DNA of 56,891 bases from Fluviibacter sp964604465 (GCA_964604465.1 CAZRYZ010000002.1:1-56891), one strand, 5' to 3'. Counted from the first letter of the stretch, positions 34,052 to 43,778 are shown. Translations and numbers: made by a program. The notes: generated by a model not told the origin, from the letters alone.

Positions 34052-36634
34052 ATGGGCAAAAAGCTGATCATCGCCGAGAAACCTTCTGTCGCTCTGGATA
34101 TTTCCAAGGCACTCGGCGGCTTTACCAAACATGACGACTACTATGAGAGTGACGATTTCGTTCTCTCATCGGCCGTTGGCCACCTGCTGGCACTGATCTG
34201 CCCGGAAGAATTTGAAGTCAAACGCGGCAAGTGGACTTTTGCCCATCTGCCCGTGATCCCGCCGCATTTTGATCTGCAGCCTATTGAGAAATCGGCACCA
34301 CGCCTGAAGGTACTGCAGAAGCTCCTGCGTCGCAAAGACGTCGACGGCCTCATCAACGCCTGTGACGCGGGCCGCGAAGGCGAGCTCATCTTTAATTACA
34401 TCGCTCAATACGCCAAGGCCAAGGTGCCCGTGCAACGCCTGTGGCTGCAATCAATGACCAAGGAATCCATCCAGGATGGCTTCAAGCACCTGCGCGATGG
34501 TGCCGACATGCAGGGCCTGGGCGATGCCGCCGTCTGCCGTTCGGAATCTGACTGGCTGGTCGGCATCAACGGCACCCGCGCTATGACCGCGTTCAACTCG
34601 AAGACGGGCGGTTTCCACCTCACCACCGTCGGTCGTGTGCAAACGCCGACCCTGTCACTGGTCGTCGAACGCGAGAAAGAAATCCGTGCCTTTGTGCCCC
34701 GCAACTACTGGGAAGTCGAAGGCGAATTCGAGGCCGCGGGTGGCAACTACACCGGCCGCTGGTTTGATGAAGGTTTCAAAAAGGGCGAGGATGAACACGC
34801 CCGTGCCGAACGTCTTTGGCAGGAACAAACTGCTAACGATATCCGGGACGAATGCCTGGGAAAACCCGGAGTTGTGACCGATAGCGCCAAACCGGAAAAT
34901 CGGCTATCTCCCCTGCTTTTTGACCTAACGAGCCTGCAACGTGAGGCGAACACGCGTTTTGGCTTCTCAGCCAAAACGACACTTTCGATCGCCCAGGCGC
35001 TCTATGAAAAGCACAAAGTGCTGACCTATCCGCGGACCGATTCACGCGCCCTGCCGGAAGATTATTTGCCGACGGTGCATAACGTCCTTGCCGGTCTGCC
35101 GGATCTCTATGCCCCCTTCGCCAACGAAATCGTGAAAGAAGGCTGGGTCAAACCAAACAAGCGCATCTTCAATAACACCAAGATCTCGGATCACTTCGCC
35201 ATCATCCCGACCGGAAACGTGCCCAAGAGTCTCTCGGAAGTGGAGGCCAAGCTTTACGACTTCGTCGTGCGTCGTTTTCTATCGGTGTTTTATCCGGCGG
35301 CCGAATACCTCGTCACCACCCGCATCACGCGCGTAGGTAAGCATCCCTTCAAGACCGAGGGCAAGGTTCTGGTCAAAAAGGGCTGGCTCACTGTCTACGG
35401 CAAAGAAGAAAGTGACGAAGAAACCAACCTGCCGGCCGTGACTAATGGCGAATCGGTGAAGACTGAAGATGTGCGCATCAAAGCCTCAGCCACGCGGCCA
35501 CCGGCACGCTACTCGGAAGCCACATTGCTCTCCGCCATGGAAAGCGCCGGCAAGCGCATTGATGACGACGAACTACGCGCCGCAATGGCCGGTCGTGGCT
35601 TGGGCACGCCAGCCACCCGCGCCCAAATCATCGAAGGCCTGCTCACCGAACAATACTTATTGCGCGAAGGCCGCGAACTGATCCCCATGGCCAAGGCCTT
35701 CAACCTGATGACCCTGCTTAACGGCCTGGGCGTCACGGCGCTGACCTCGCCTGAACTCACCGGCGAATGGGAATCCAAACTCGGCAGCATGGAGCGCGGC
35801 GAACTTTCGCGCAAACAGTTCATGGCCGAAATCGCCCAGATGACCGAAGACATGGTCGCCAAAGCGAAGAACTACGAACACGACACCATCCCCGGTGACT
35901 TCGGCACCCTGACCACGCCTTGCCCCAAGTGTGGTGGCGTCATCAAAGAAACCTACAAAAAGTTCCAGTGCAGCAGCTGTGATTACGGCCTGTGGAAAAC
36001 CGTGGCCGGCCGCCAGTTTGAACCCGCCGAAATCGAAACACTCATCAAAGAACGCCAGGTCGGTCCGCTCAACGGCTTCCGCAACAAGATGGGCCGGCCG
36101 TTCGCCGCGCTCATCAAACTCAACGACGAGCACCAGCCGGCGTTCGACTTCGGTCAATCCGATGATGCATCTACGGAGCCCGTCGATTTCTCGGGTGTTG
36201 CTAGTGTTGGCAAGTGCCCCAAGTGCGCGGCCAATGTTTACCCGTACGTTACGTCTTATGTATGCGAAAAATCGGTTGGGCCCGACAAGAGCTGCAGCTT
36301 CCGCTCTGGCCAGATCATTCTGCAGCAACCCATCGATGCCGAACAGATGTCAAAGCTGCTCTCCGGCGGCAAAACAGATCTGCTCAAAGAGTTTGTTTCG
36401 GCACGCACCCGCCGCAAATTCTCTGCCTTCCTGGCGCTGGGCAAAGACGGCAAGGTTGGATTCGAGTTCGAGCCGCGCCCTGAAAAGAAAACCGTTACGA
36501 AGGCACCTGCTAAAGCAAAAGCGACAGCCGATGCGGCCGAACCGGAGAAGAAGCCCGCAGCAAAAAAACCTGCGGTGAAAAAAGCGGCCACAAAGAAGCC
36601 AGCCGCAAAGAAAACGCCTAAAGCTACGGAATAA
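34052..36634 (+). CDS. topB: DNA topoisomerase III with lysine-rich tail
   Basis: This 860-residue type IA topoisomerase relaxes or decatenates DNA. The Toprim domain has MGKKLIIAEKPSVALDIS and NACDAGREGELIFNYI; the catalytic tyrosine is in VLTYPRTDSRALP. Two C-terminal zinc modules follow (CPKCGG...CSSCDYG; CPKCAAN...CEKSVGPDKSC). The last 50 residues are a low-complexity Lys/Ala/Pro tail with repeated AKKPA units, like histone H1-type tails, which probably adds non-specific DNA binding. I start at 34052, the family N-terminus; a GTG 30 codons upstream is spurious. The stop overlaps the DUF971 start (TAATG). Confidence 0.95.
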   Translation: MGKKLIIAEKPSVALDISKALGGFTKHDDYYESDDFVLSSAVGHLLALICPEEFEVKRGKWTFAHLPVIPPHFDLQPIEKSAPRLKVLQKLLRRKDVDGLINACDAGREGELIFNYIAQYAKAKVPVQRLWLQSMTKESIQDGFKHLRDGADMQGLGDAAVCRSESDWLVGINGTRAMTAFNSKTGGFHLTTVGRVQTPTLSLVVEREKEIRAFVPRNYWEVEGEFEAAGGNYTGRWFDEGFKKGEDEHARAERLWQEQTANDIRDECLGKPGVVTDSAKPENRLSPLLFDLTSLQREANTRFGFSAKTTLSIAQALYEKHKVLTYPRTDSRALPEDYLPTVHNVLAGLPDLYAPFANEIVKEGWVKPNKRIFNNTKISDHFAIIPTGNVPKSLSEVEAKLYDFVVRRFLSVFYPAAEYLVTTRITRVGKHPFKTEGKVLVKKGWLTVYGKEESDEETNLPAVTNGESVKTEDVRIKASATRPPARYSEATLLSAMESAGKRIDDDELRAAMAGRGLGTPATRAQIIEGLLTEQYLLREGRELIPMAKAFNLMTLLNGLGVTALTSPELTGEWESKLGSMERGELSRKQFMAEIAQMTEDMVAKAKNYEHDTIPGDFGTLTTPCPKCGGVIKETYKKFQCSSCDYGLWKTVAGRQFEPAEIETLIKERQVGPLNGFRNKMGRPFAALIKLNDEHQPAFDFGQSDDASTEPVDFSGVASVGKCPKCAANVYPYVTSYVCEKSVGPDKSCSFRSGQIILQQPIDAEQMSKLLSGGKTDLLKEFVSARTRRKFSAFLALGKDGKVGFEFEPRPEKKTVTKAPAKAKATADAAEPEKKPAAKKPAVKKAATKKPAAKKTPKATE

Positions 36635-37008
36635 TGGCCGGTTTGCAAAACAACACCCCGATCCCTGAGGAGCTACGACTCCGCTCCGGTGGTCAAACCC
36701 TGGTTCTCTCATACCCGGATCTGGGAGAAGTAACGCTTACTGCCGAATTCCTACGCGTTTATTCCCCTTCGGCCGAAGTCCGTGGCCACGGGCAGGGTAA
36801 CGAAGTCCTACAGATCGGCAAGGAGGGTGTATCTATCACCGGCATAGAACCAGTCGGCAATTACGCCGTTAAACTGATATTTTCAGATGGCCACGACAGC
36901 GGTCTATACTCTTGGGACATCCTCCACGAATTCGCTACCCAGCATCAGACACTCTGGCAAACTTATTTACAACGGCTTCAAGCGGCCGGCCATACGCGCA
37001 AGGCATAA
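36634..37008 (+). CDS. DUF971 domain protein (GBBH-like N-terminal domain)
   Basis: A small cytoplasmic protein of 124 residues, matching DUF971. Visible signature: LRSGGQTLVLSYPDLGEVTL, then EFLRVYSPSAEV and the late SDGHDSGLYSWDILHEFA, typical of the gamma-butyrobetaine hydroxylase N-terminal-like fold. In other proteins that fold binds zinc or iron-sulfur partners, and it is linked to Fe-S protein maturation (ApbC/Mrp family) in some genomes. Its role here is unknown. The start overlaps the topB stop, and ubiE starts one base after its own stop. The place beside ubiE is conserved in betaproteobacteria. Confidence 0.87.
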   Translation: MAGLQNNTPIPEELRLRSGGQTLVLSYPDLGEVTLTAEFLRVYSPSAEVRGHGQGNEVLQIGKEGVSITGIEPVGNYAVKLIFSDGHDSGLYSWDILHEFATQHQTLWQTYLQRLQAAGHTRKA

Positions 37009-37009
37009 C

Positions 37010-37765
37010 GTGACTCAACAAGATAAGCATTCATCCCAGACCACGCACTTCGGTTACGAAACCGTTGATGAGCGCGAAAAGGCTGGCCGCGTACGTCAGG
37101 TCTTTGATTCGGTCGCCACCAAATACGATGTCATGAACGATCTGATGTCGGGTGGGCTGCACCGTCTGTGGAAGGTCTTTACCATTGCGCGCAGCGGCGT
37201 TAAGCCGGGCATGCGTGTGCTCGATATCGCAGGCGGCACCGGCGACCTGGCTAAGGCCTTCAGCAAAAAGGTAGGGGCCAGTGGCGAAGTCTGGCTGACC
37301 GACATCAATAACGCGATGCTCACATGCGGCCGTGATCGTTTGCTCAACAGTGGCACTTTCGTTAAAACCGCCCAATGTGATGCCGAAAAGCTGCCGTTCC
37401 CGGATGGTTATTTCGACATCGTCACAGTGGCCTTTGGCCTGCGCAACATGACGCACAAAGACGGCGCGCTCGCCGAAATGCGCCGCGTGCTGAAACCGGG
37501 AGGCAAGCTGATGGTGCTGGAGTTCTCGAAGGTCACACCCCTACTGGCGCCAATCTATGACTTCTATTCCTTCCAGGTTATTCCCCGTGTAGGCAAAGTG
37601 GTGGCCAATGATTCTGATAGCTACCGCTATCTGGCGGAGTCGATCCGCATGCACCCGGATCAGGAAACCCTGAAGCAGATGATGGAAGGCGTCGGTTTTG
37701 ATCGCGTCCAGTATCACAATCTCACCGGTGGCGTGGTGGCGCTCCATATCGGTGACAAATTCTAA
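37010..37765 (+). CDS. ubiE: Ubiquinone/menaquinone C-methyltransferase UbiE
   Basis: This 251-residue SAM-dependent methyltransferase acts on the quinone ring in ubiquinone synthesis. Motifs: FGYETVDEREKAGRVRQVFD near the N-terminus, SAM site VLDIAGGTGDLAKAFSKK, then TVAFGLRNMTHKDGAL and VLEFSKVTPLLAPIYDFYSF. I choose GTG at 37010, one base after the DUF971 stop with AAGG upstream, since earlier in-frame codons lie inside DUF971 and read as noise. The next gene is ubiJ; ubiB, often the third member of this operon, is not adjacent. Confidence 0.95.
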   Translation: MTQQDKHSSQTTHFGYETVDEREKAGRVRQVFDSVATKYDVMNDLMSGGLHRLWKVFTIARSGVKPGMRVLDIAGGTGDLAKAFSKKVGASGEVWLTDINNAMLTCGRDRLLNSGTFVKTAQCDAEKLPFPDGYFDIVTVAFGLRNMTHKDGALAEMRRVLKPGGKLMVLEFSKVTPLLAPIYDFYSFQVIPRVGKVVANDSDSYRYLAESIRMHPDQETLKQMMEGVGFDRVQYHNLTGGVVALHIGDKF

Positions 37766-37780
37766 CGCGTATAAAGCATC

Positions 37781-38362
37781 ATGCTGAATAGTCTTTCGCT
37801 ACCGGTACTCAATCGCGCCCTCGGCGATGACCCTTGGGCCATGCGCCGGCTTGCCGACTTCGCAGGCTCCACGGTTCGTATTGCGCTAGCCGACACACCG
37901 ATTCTGCGCTATACCGTCGAGCCTAACGGATTACTTGCCGCGCACGAGGTCTTTGGTGATGACGAGCCCACCCTCTCGATTGATCTACCTGGCGATGCGG
38001 CTTCTCGGTTTATCAGCCATGGTCGACACGGGATTCTAAAAGCCGCCAAGATTCGCGGAAATATCGATCTGGCCAATGCGGTCAACGATGTGCTCGATAA
38101 CATCCGCCCGGACCCAGAAGCCTTTCTCGCCAGCAAGATCGGCGATATCGCTGCTCACCGAACCATGGGATTGTTTTACAGTCTGAAACAAGGCGCGGAG
38201 CAGCTCGCTATCAGGCTGAAGGATCAGTTCACCGAGCATATCGCCGAAGGCCACTCGGTCATTGTCCCCAACGACCAACTCGCACAATTTATGTCTGAGG
38301 TGGATACGCTTCGCAATGATGTTGCGCGCTTACAGCAGCGCCTAGAGCGACTGAACCGCTAA
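37781..38362 (+). CDS. ubiJ: Ubiquinone biosynthesis accessory factor UbiJ
   Basis: This 193-residue cytoplasmic protein has an SCP2 lipid-binding domain (LPVLNRALGDDPWAMRRLADF, then ILKAAKIRGNIDLANAVNDV) and a C-terminal helix with coiled-coil character (VDTLRNDVARLQQRLERLNR). UbiJ helps assemble the soluble ubiquinone synthesis complex that handles lipid intermediates. It lies 15 bases after ubiE. Transcription probably ends at the hairpin 22 bases beyond its stop. No ubiB follows. Confidence 0.88.
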   Translation: MLNSLSLPVLNRALGDDPWAMRRLADFAGSTVRIALADTPILRYTVEPNGLLAAHEVFGDDEPTLSIDLPGDAASRFISHGRHGILKAAKIRGNIDLANAVNDVLDNIRPDPEAFLASKIGDIAAHRTMGLFYSLKQGAEQLAIRLKDQFTEHIAEGHSVIVPNDQLAQFMSEVDTLRNDVARLQQRLERLNR

Positions 38363-38383
38363 TCTCTCTGTGCCTTATCAAAA

Positions 38384-38409
38384 CAAAAGCCACCCGAAGG
38401 TGGCTTTTG
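38384..38409. terminator. Bidirectional intrinsic terminator ubiJ/atpC
   Basis: A perfect 11-base-pair stem, CAAAAGCCACC with GGTGGCTTTTG, closes a CGAA loop. A-rich and T-rich flanks give a usable U-tract for both strands. It separates the rightward topB-ubiJ genes from the leftward ATP synthase operon and is the clearest terminator in the window. Confidence 0.9.
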
Positions 38410-38437
38410 CGTTTTAGGTATTACAACTACCAAAAAC

Positions 38438-38857
38438 TTAGTGACGGTTGCGCAACTTCTTGATGGCAGCCAACTGACCCACGGCATCGGCCAGTTCGGC
38501 TTCTGCCTTGGCGTAGTCCATGTCGGTGCTACGATTTTGCAGCGCTTCTTCAGCCGATTTTTTGGCTTGCATGGCGCGGGCCTCGTCCAGATCATGGGCG
38601 CGGATGGCCGTATCTGCCAGCACGGTGACCATGTTCGGTTGCACTTCCAGCATGCCACCGGAGACGTAGACGAACTCTTCGCCACCTTCCGGCAGTTTGA
38701 TACGAACGGCACCCGGGCGGATGCGGGTCAGCAACGGGGTGTGGCGTGGCCAGATACCCAGTTCGCCAGATTCACCCGGCAGTACCACGTGATCAGCTTC
38801 ACCCGAGAAGATCTTCTCTTCGGCGCTGACGACGTCTACATGAATTCTTAATGCCAT
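38438..38857 (-). CDS. atpC: ATP synthase F1 epsilon subunit
   Basis: This 139-residue protein of the F1 central stalk starts MALRIHVDVVSAEEKIFSGE with the usual beta-sandwich (VLPGESGELGIWPRHTPLLT) and a helical C-terminal pair (ARAMQAKKSAEEAL). It couples gamma rotation and inhibits ATP hydrolysis. It is the last gene of the atp operon, 54 bases after atpD, followed by the bidirectional terminator. Confidence 0.95.
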   Translation of the reverse strand: MALRIHVDVVSAEEKIFSGEADHVVLPGESGELGIWPRHTPLLTRIRPGAVRIKLPEGGEEFVYVSGGMLEVQPNMVTVLADTAIRAHDLDEARAMQAKKSAEEALQNRSTDMDYAKAEAELADAVGQLAAIKKLRNRH

Positions 38858-38911
38858 ATTTGCTCCTGATCCGCCGCGCTTTACAACGCGGCGGGGGGAT
38901 GGAACCGCGGA

Positions 38912-40315
38912 TTACTGCAGGGTCTTGGCCTTCTCGATGGCTTCTTCGATCGAACCCACCATGTAGAAAGCCTGCTCCGGCAGATGATCCAGCTCACCTT
39001 CAACGATCATCTTGAAGCCCTTGATCGTGTCCTTGAGCGAAACGTACTTACCCGGCGAACCCGTGAACACTTCGGCCACGTGGAACGGTTGCGACAGGAA
39101 ACGCTGGATCTTACGGGCGCGGGCCACGGCGAGCTTATCTTCCGGTGCCAGTTCGTCCATACCCAGAATCGCGATGATGTCACGCAGTTCCTTGTAGCGC
39201 TGCAGTGTTTGCTGCACGCCACGGGCAACACGGTAATGCTCTTCACCCACCACATGCGGATCGAGCTGACGTGACGTCGAGTCGAGCGGATCCACGGCTG
39301 GGTAGATACCCAGGGCGGCGATGTCACGCGACAGAACGACGGTCGAGTCCAAGTGCAGGAAGGTGGTGGCCGGCGACGGGTCGGTCAAGTCATCGGCAGG
39401 CACGTAAACGGCCTGGATCGACGTAATCGAACCGGTCTTGGTCGAGGTAATACGCTCTTGCAGACGGCCCATTTCTTCAGCCAGCGTCGGCTGGTAGCCC
39501 ACAGCTGACGGCATACGACCCAGAAGCGCGGACACTTCGGTACCGGCTAGGGTGTAACGGTAGATGTTATCCACGAAGAACAGAATGTCACGGCCTTCGT
39601 CACGGAAACGCTCGGCCATGGTCAGACCGGTCAGCGCGACGCGCAGACGGTTGCCCGGTGGTTCGTTCATCTGACCGAACACCATGCCGACCTTGTCCAG
39701 AACGTTGGAGTCTTTCATTTCATGATAGAAGTCGTTACCTTCACGGGTACGCTCACCCACACCGGCAAACACCGAGAGACCCGAGTGTTGCTTGGCGATG
39801 TTGTTGATGAGTTCCATCATGTTCACGGTCTTGCCCACACCGGCACCCCCGAACAGGCCAACCTTACCGCCCTTAGCGAACGGGCAGATCAGGTCGATCA
39901 CCTTGATACCGGTTTCGAGCAGTTCCACCGACGGCGACAGCTCGTCAAAGGCAGGCGCTTCACGGTGAATCGGACGACGCTCATCGCAGGCGATGGGGCC
40001 GGCTTCGTCGATCGGACGACCCAGCACATCCATGATGCGGCCCAGCGTGCCATGGCCAACCGGGATCGAGATCGGTGCGCCCGAGGCGTTCACTTTCATG
40101 CCGCGGCGGATACCGTCGGTCGAACCCAGTGCAATGGTACGGGCAATACCGTCACCCAGCTGCTGTTGAACTTCAAAGGTCAGGCCGGCTTCGACCAGGC
40201 CATTGGTAGCGCCTTCGTCGAGGGTGAGGGCCTCGAACACTTTAGGCATGTGCTCTTTCGGAAACTGGATATCAACCACAGCACCAATGCACTGAACGAC
40301 TGTTCCTTGACTCAT
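38912..40315 (-). CDS. atpD: ATP synthase F1 beta subunit
   Basis: This 467-residue catalytic subunit has the P-loop GLFGGAGVGKTVNMMELI, the catalytic glutamate and Walker B in FAGVGERTREGNDF and DILFFVDNIYRYTLAGTEVS, and the family signature PSAVGYQPTLAEEMG. Length is typical. An AATC-type leader and a good start at 40315 follow atpG by 24 bases. It carries the three ATP-forming sites of the F1 hexamer with AtpA. Confidence 0.98.
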   Translation of the reverse strand: MSQGTVVQCIGAVVDIQFPKEHMPKVFEALTLDEGATNGLVEAGLTFEVQQQLGDGIARTIALGSTDGIRRGMKVNASGAPISIPVGHGTLGRIMDVLGRPIDEAGPIACDERRPIHREAPAFDELSPSVELLETGIKVIDLICPFAKGGKVGLFGGAGVGKTVNMMELINNIAKQHSGLSVFAGVGERTREGNDFYHEMKDSNVLDKVGMVFGQMNEPPGNRLRVALTGLTMAERFRDEGRDILFFVDNIYRYTLAGTEVSALLGRMPSAVGYQPTLAEEMGRLQERITSTKTGSITSIQAVYVPADDLTDPSPATTFLHLDSTVVLSRDIAALGIYPAVDPLDSTSRQLDPHVVGEEHYRVARGVQQTLQRYKELRDIIAILGMDELAPEDKLAVARARKIQRFLSQPFHVAEVFTGSPGKYVSLKDTIKGFKMIVEGELDHLPEQAFYMVGSIEEAIEKAKTLQ

Positions 40316-40339
40316 CGTTATATCCCTAATCTAAAAAAA

Positions 40340-41203
40340 TCAAACCGCTGCTGCGCCGCTGACGATCTCGGACAGCTCTTTCGTAATCGCTGCCTGGCGG
40401 GTCTTGTTGTAGACCAGCTTCAGCTCTTCGATTACGTTTTTGGCATTGTCGGAAGCGGCCTTCATGGCCACCATCCGCGCACTTTGTTCCGATGCGATGT
40501 TCTCGGCGACGGACTGGTAAACCAGCGCCTCGAGGTAACGCACCAGCAGATCATCGATCACGGACTTGGCATCCGGCTCGTAGACATAGTCCCAGCTGGT
40601 CTTGGCCGAACCGACCGCATCACCGGATAGGGGCAGCAGTTGTTCAACGACTGGCTCCTGGCGCATCGTGTTCACGAAGCGCGTGTAGGCAATGTGCAGT
40701 TCATCGATTTCGCCAGCGTTGAAGGCATCAATCTGCACTTTGATCGGCCCGATGAGGGCATCAATGTGCGGGTTGTCGCCCAGGCCGACGACTTCAGACA
40801 CGAGGTCTGCGCCGTTGCGCTGGAGAAATGACAGGCCCTTGCTACCAATCGCCGTCAGCTGAACCTTGACGTTCTGACCTTCGAGCTCGCGCATCTTGAT
40901 GACGAGCTGACGCAGAACGTTGGTGTTCAGACCGCCGCAGAGACCCTTATCCGAGGTCACGAGAATAATGCCCACCTTTTTGAGCTGGTCACGCTTCTCG
41001 AGGAACGGATGCTTGTACTCTGACAGCGCATGCGACAGATTGGCGGCAACGTGGCGGATCTTCTCACCATAGGGACGGGCTTTGAGCATCCGCTCCTGCG
41101 CTTTACGCATTTTGGATGCCGCCACCATCTCCATGGCTTTGGTGATCTTCCGCGTGTTTTCTACGCTTTTGATCTTAGTACGGATTTCCTTGCCGCTTGG
41201 CAT
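40340..41203 (-). CDS. atpG: ATP synthase F1 gamma subunit
   Basis: This 287-residue rotor shaft protein starts MPSGKEIRTKIKSVENTRKI with the conserved TKAMEMVAASKMRKAQ helix. It has SDKGLCGGLNTNV in the middle and the C-terminal helix ENIASEQSARMVAMKAASDNA. It links the Fo ring to the F1 hexamer. It lies between atpA and atpD in standard order. Confidence 0.97.
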   Translation of the reverse strand: MPSGKEIRTKIKSVENTRKITKAMEMVAASKMRKAQERMLKARPYGEKIRHVAANLSHALSEYKHPFLEKRDQLKKVGIILVTSDKGLCGGLNTNVLRQLVIKMRELEGQNVKVQLTAIGSKGLSFLQRNGADLVSEVVGLGDNPHIDALIGPIKVQIDAFNAGEIDELHIAYTRFVNTMRQEPVVEQLLPLSGDAVGSAKTSWDYVYEPDAKSVIDDLLVRYLEALVYQSVAENIASEQSARMVAMKAASDNAKNVIEELKLVYNKTRQAAITKELSEIVSGAAAV

Positions 41204-41217
41204 GGCGCTCTCCTAGA

Positions 41218-42756
41218 TCAAACCCAAGCAGACTTGAATGCTTCGATGGCAGCAACGAGTGCTTTCTCCGAATCAGCGTCCAGATCCTTGGTCTGCTCCA
41301 TCTTGTCGAGCAGGGCGGCGTTCTTGTGTTCAATGTCGCTGATGAGGCTACGGGTGAACTCGAGAACACGGGGCACTTCCACATCGTCAGCATAACCGCG
41401 GGTGATCGTGTAGAGCACCACGGCCTGCTTCGAAACACTCAGCGGCTCGTATTGCGGCTGCTTCAGTACTTCCACCACGCGACGACCACGCTCCAGCTGA
41501 TTGCGGGTTGCATCGTCCAGATCCGAAGCAAACTGCGCGAAGGCAGCCAGTTCACGATACTGGGCGAGGTCGGTACGGATACCGCCTGACAGCTTCTTGA
41601 TGATCTTGGTCTGAGCAGCACCACCCACACGCGACACCGAGATACCGGCGTTAATGGCCGGACGGATACCTGCGTTGAAGAGGTCGGTTTCCAGGAAGAT
41701 CTGACCATCCGTAATCGAAATCACGTTAGTCGGCACGAAGGCTGAAACGTCACCGGCCTGGGTTTCAATCACAGGCAGTGCCGTCAGCGAACCAGTCTTG
41801 CCCTTAACGGCACCATTGGTCAGCTTCTCAACGTACTCTTCGCTAACGCGGGCTGCGCGCTCAAGTAGACGCGAGTGCAGATAGAACACATCACCCGGAT
41901 AAGCTTCGCGGCCCGGCGGACGACGCAGCAGCAGCGAGATCTGACGATAGGCCCAGGCTTGCTTGGTCAGATCGTCATAAATGATCAGAGCGTCTTCACC
42001 GATATCACGGAAGTATTCGCCCATCGTACAACCGGCGTACGGAGCAATAAACTGCATCGCGGCAGGATCCGAAGCAGTCGCCGCGACAACGATGGTGTAT
42101 TCGAGAGCGCCGTGCTCTTCCAGCGTGCGTACCACGTTGGCAATGGTCGAAGCCTTCTGGCCCACAGCTACGTAGATACAGGTGACGCCCTGACCCTTCT
42201 GGTTCAGGATGGTGTCGACAGCGACAGCGGTCTTACCGGTCTGACGGTCACCAATGATCAGCTCACGCTGACCACGGCCGATCGGCACCATGGCATCAAT
42301 CGCCTTAATACCGGTCTGTAGCGGCTGCGACACTGACTTACGCCAGATCACGCCCGGCGCAACCTTTTCGATCTTGTCGGTCAGCTTGTTACCCAGCGGA
42401 CCCTTGCCGTCGATCGGCTGACCCAGCGCGTTCACAACGCGACCACGCAGCTCCGGACCAACCGGCACCTCCAGAATGCGGCCCGTACACTTGACGGTGT
42501 CGCCTTCCGAAATGTTTTCGTACTCACCCAGGACCACAGCACCGACAGAGTCGCGCTCGAGGTTCAGGGCCATACCCATAATGCCGTTCGGGAATTCAAG
42601 CATTTCGCCTTGCATCACGTCTTCCAGACCGTGGACGCGGCAGATGCCATCTGTTACCGAAACGACGGTACCCTGGGTCCGGGTCTCAGCGCCCAGGCTC
42701 AGGTTCTCAATCTTGCTCTTGATCAGCTCGCTGATCTCGGAAGGATTCAGTTGCAT
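41218..42756 (-). CDS. atpA: ATP synthase F1 alpha subunit
   Basis: This 512-residue nucleotide-binding regulatory subunit starts MQLNPSEISELIKSKIENLS, with P-loop LIIGDRQTGKTAVAVDTIL and the family signature PAINAGISVSRVGGAAQ. Complete. It pairs with AtpD in the alpha3-beta3 hexamer. It lies 11 bases after atpH. Confidence 0.98.
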   Translation of the reverse strand: MQLNPSEISELIKSKIENLSLGAETRTQGTVVSVTDGICRVHGLEDVMQGEMLEFPNGIMGMALNLERDSVGAVVLGEYENISEGDTVKCTGRILEVPVGPELRGRVVNALGQPIDGKGPLGNKLTDKIEKVAPGVIWRKSVSQPLQTGIKAIDAMVPIGRGQRELIIGDRQTGKTAVAVDTILNQKGQGVTCIYVAVGQKASTIANVVRTLEEHGALEYTIVVAATASDPAAMQFIAPYAGCTMGEYFRDIGEDALIIYDDLTKQAWAYRQISLLLRRPPGREAYPGDVFYLHSRLLERAARVSEEYVEKLTNGAVKGKTGSLTALPVIETQAGDVSAFVPTNVISITDGQIFLETDLFNAGIRPAINAGISVSRVGGAAQTKIIKKLSGGIRTDLAQYRELAAFAQFASDLDDATRNQLERGRRVVEVLKQPQYEPLSVSKQAVVLYTITRGYADDVEVPRVLEFTRSLISDIEHKNAALLDKMEQTKDLDADSEKALVAAIEAFKSAWV

Positions 42757-42767
42757 TTAGAAAACTC

Positions 42768-43304
42768 CTAGTTCTTTAACGCGACAGCCATTGCGTCGAG
42801 CTGGCCACGCACCGAGGCGTCAAACACCTCGTCACCGACTACAACCTTGATACCGCCAATGAGTGACGGCTCCACGGTAACGCGCGGCTTGAGCTTTGAA
42901 GAGAAATGCTGTTCCAGTACTGGCAGTATCTGGCCAACCTGGGCGTCGTCCATCGGGAATGCGCTCAAAATGTGCGCTTCCTTGACGCCTTCTTCATCCG
43001 ACTTCAGTTCTTCAAAAAGAACTTGGATTTCGGGAAGCAGAGCCAGGCGCCCGTTTTCGGCAAGCACCTCGATGAAACGTGACAGCGCCTGCGGGGCTTC
43101 CACCCCGAGCACGCCCACGACAAGATCCGTGACTTGACGGGAATTCAGCTTCGGGTTGCCGAAACAGTCCTGCATTGCCGATTCATTGGCAATCAGGGAC
43201 AGGCGACCCAACCAACCACTCCAGTCGGCCAGCTTGCTTGACTCACGGCCGAGGCGGAAAACCGCTTCGGCGTAAGGACGGGCTACGGTGAGGGATTCAG
43301 CCAT
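42768..43304 (-). CDS. atpH: ATP synthase F1 delta subunit
   Basis: This 178-residue protein holds the peripheral stalk to F1. The N-terminal helical domain (TVARPYAEAVFRLGRESSKL) and the C-terminal domain (TVEPSLIGGIKVVVGDEVFDASVRGQL) are both typical. Length is normal. It starts three bases after the atpF stop. Confidence 0.95.
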   Translation of the reverse strand: MAESLTVARPYAEAVFRLGRESSKLADWSGWLGRLSLIANESAMQDCFGNPKLNSRQVTDLVVGVLGVEAPQALSRFIEVLAENGRLALLPEIQVLFEELKSDEEGVKEAHILSAFPMDDAQVGQILPVLEQHFSSKLKPRVTVEPSLIGGIKVVVGDEVFDASVRGQLDAMAVALKN

Positions 43305-43307
43305 TTG

Positions 43308-43778
43308 TTACAGACCTTGCTTGATGGCGACCAGAATGTCCGCATGGGCACCGGCGTTGATTTCCTTGCGGAGAATCTTCTCGGCACCGGCGACTGCCAG
43401 TGTGGCGACCTGATCACGAAGCTGTTCGCGGGCGCGAACGACTTCCTGCTCCACGTCTGCACGGGCAGCAGCCACGATACGATCAGCTTCAACCTTGGCC
43501 TGGGCCTTGGCATCTTCAATGATCTGGACAGCACGCTTTTCAGCGGCAGCCAGGACGTCAGCCGACTTTTCTTTGCCTTCGCGCACAACCTCAGCGGAAC
43601 GCTTGCTGGCAAGTTCAAGTTCATGCTTGCCACGTTCAGCCGCGGCCAAGCCGTCAGCGATTTTTTTCGCACGATCATCCAGCGCCTTGGTAATCGGCGG
43701 CCAGACGAACTTCATCGTAAACCATACCAGGATGAAGAAAACGATGAGCTGGGCGAATAATGTTGCGTTTAGATTCAC
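43308..43778 (-). CDS. atpF: ATP synthase Fo b subunit
   Basis: This 156-residue peripheral-stalk subunit has one N-terminal membrane helix (LFAQLIVFFILVWFTMKFVW) followed by a long charged coiled coil rich in Ala, Glu and Lys, ending ILRKEINAGAHADILVAIK. It starts with GTG behind AGGAGG, 33 bases after atpE. One b gene only, so the stalk is a homodimer. Confidence 0.96.
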   Translation of the reverse strand: MNLNATLFAQLIVFFILVWFTMKFVWPPITKALDDRAKKIADGLAAAERGKHELELASKRSAEVVREGKEKSADVLAAAEKRAVQIIEDAKAQAKVEADRIVAAARADVEQEVVRAREQLRDQVATLAVAGAEKILRKEINAGAHADILVAIKQGL

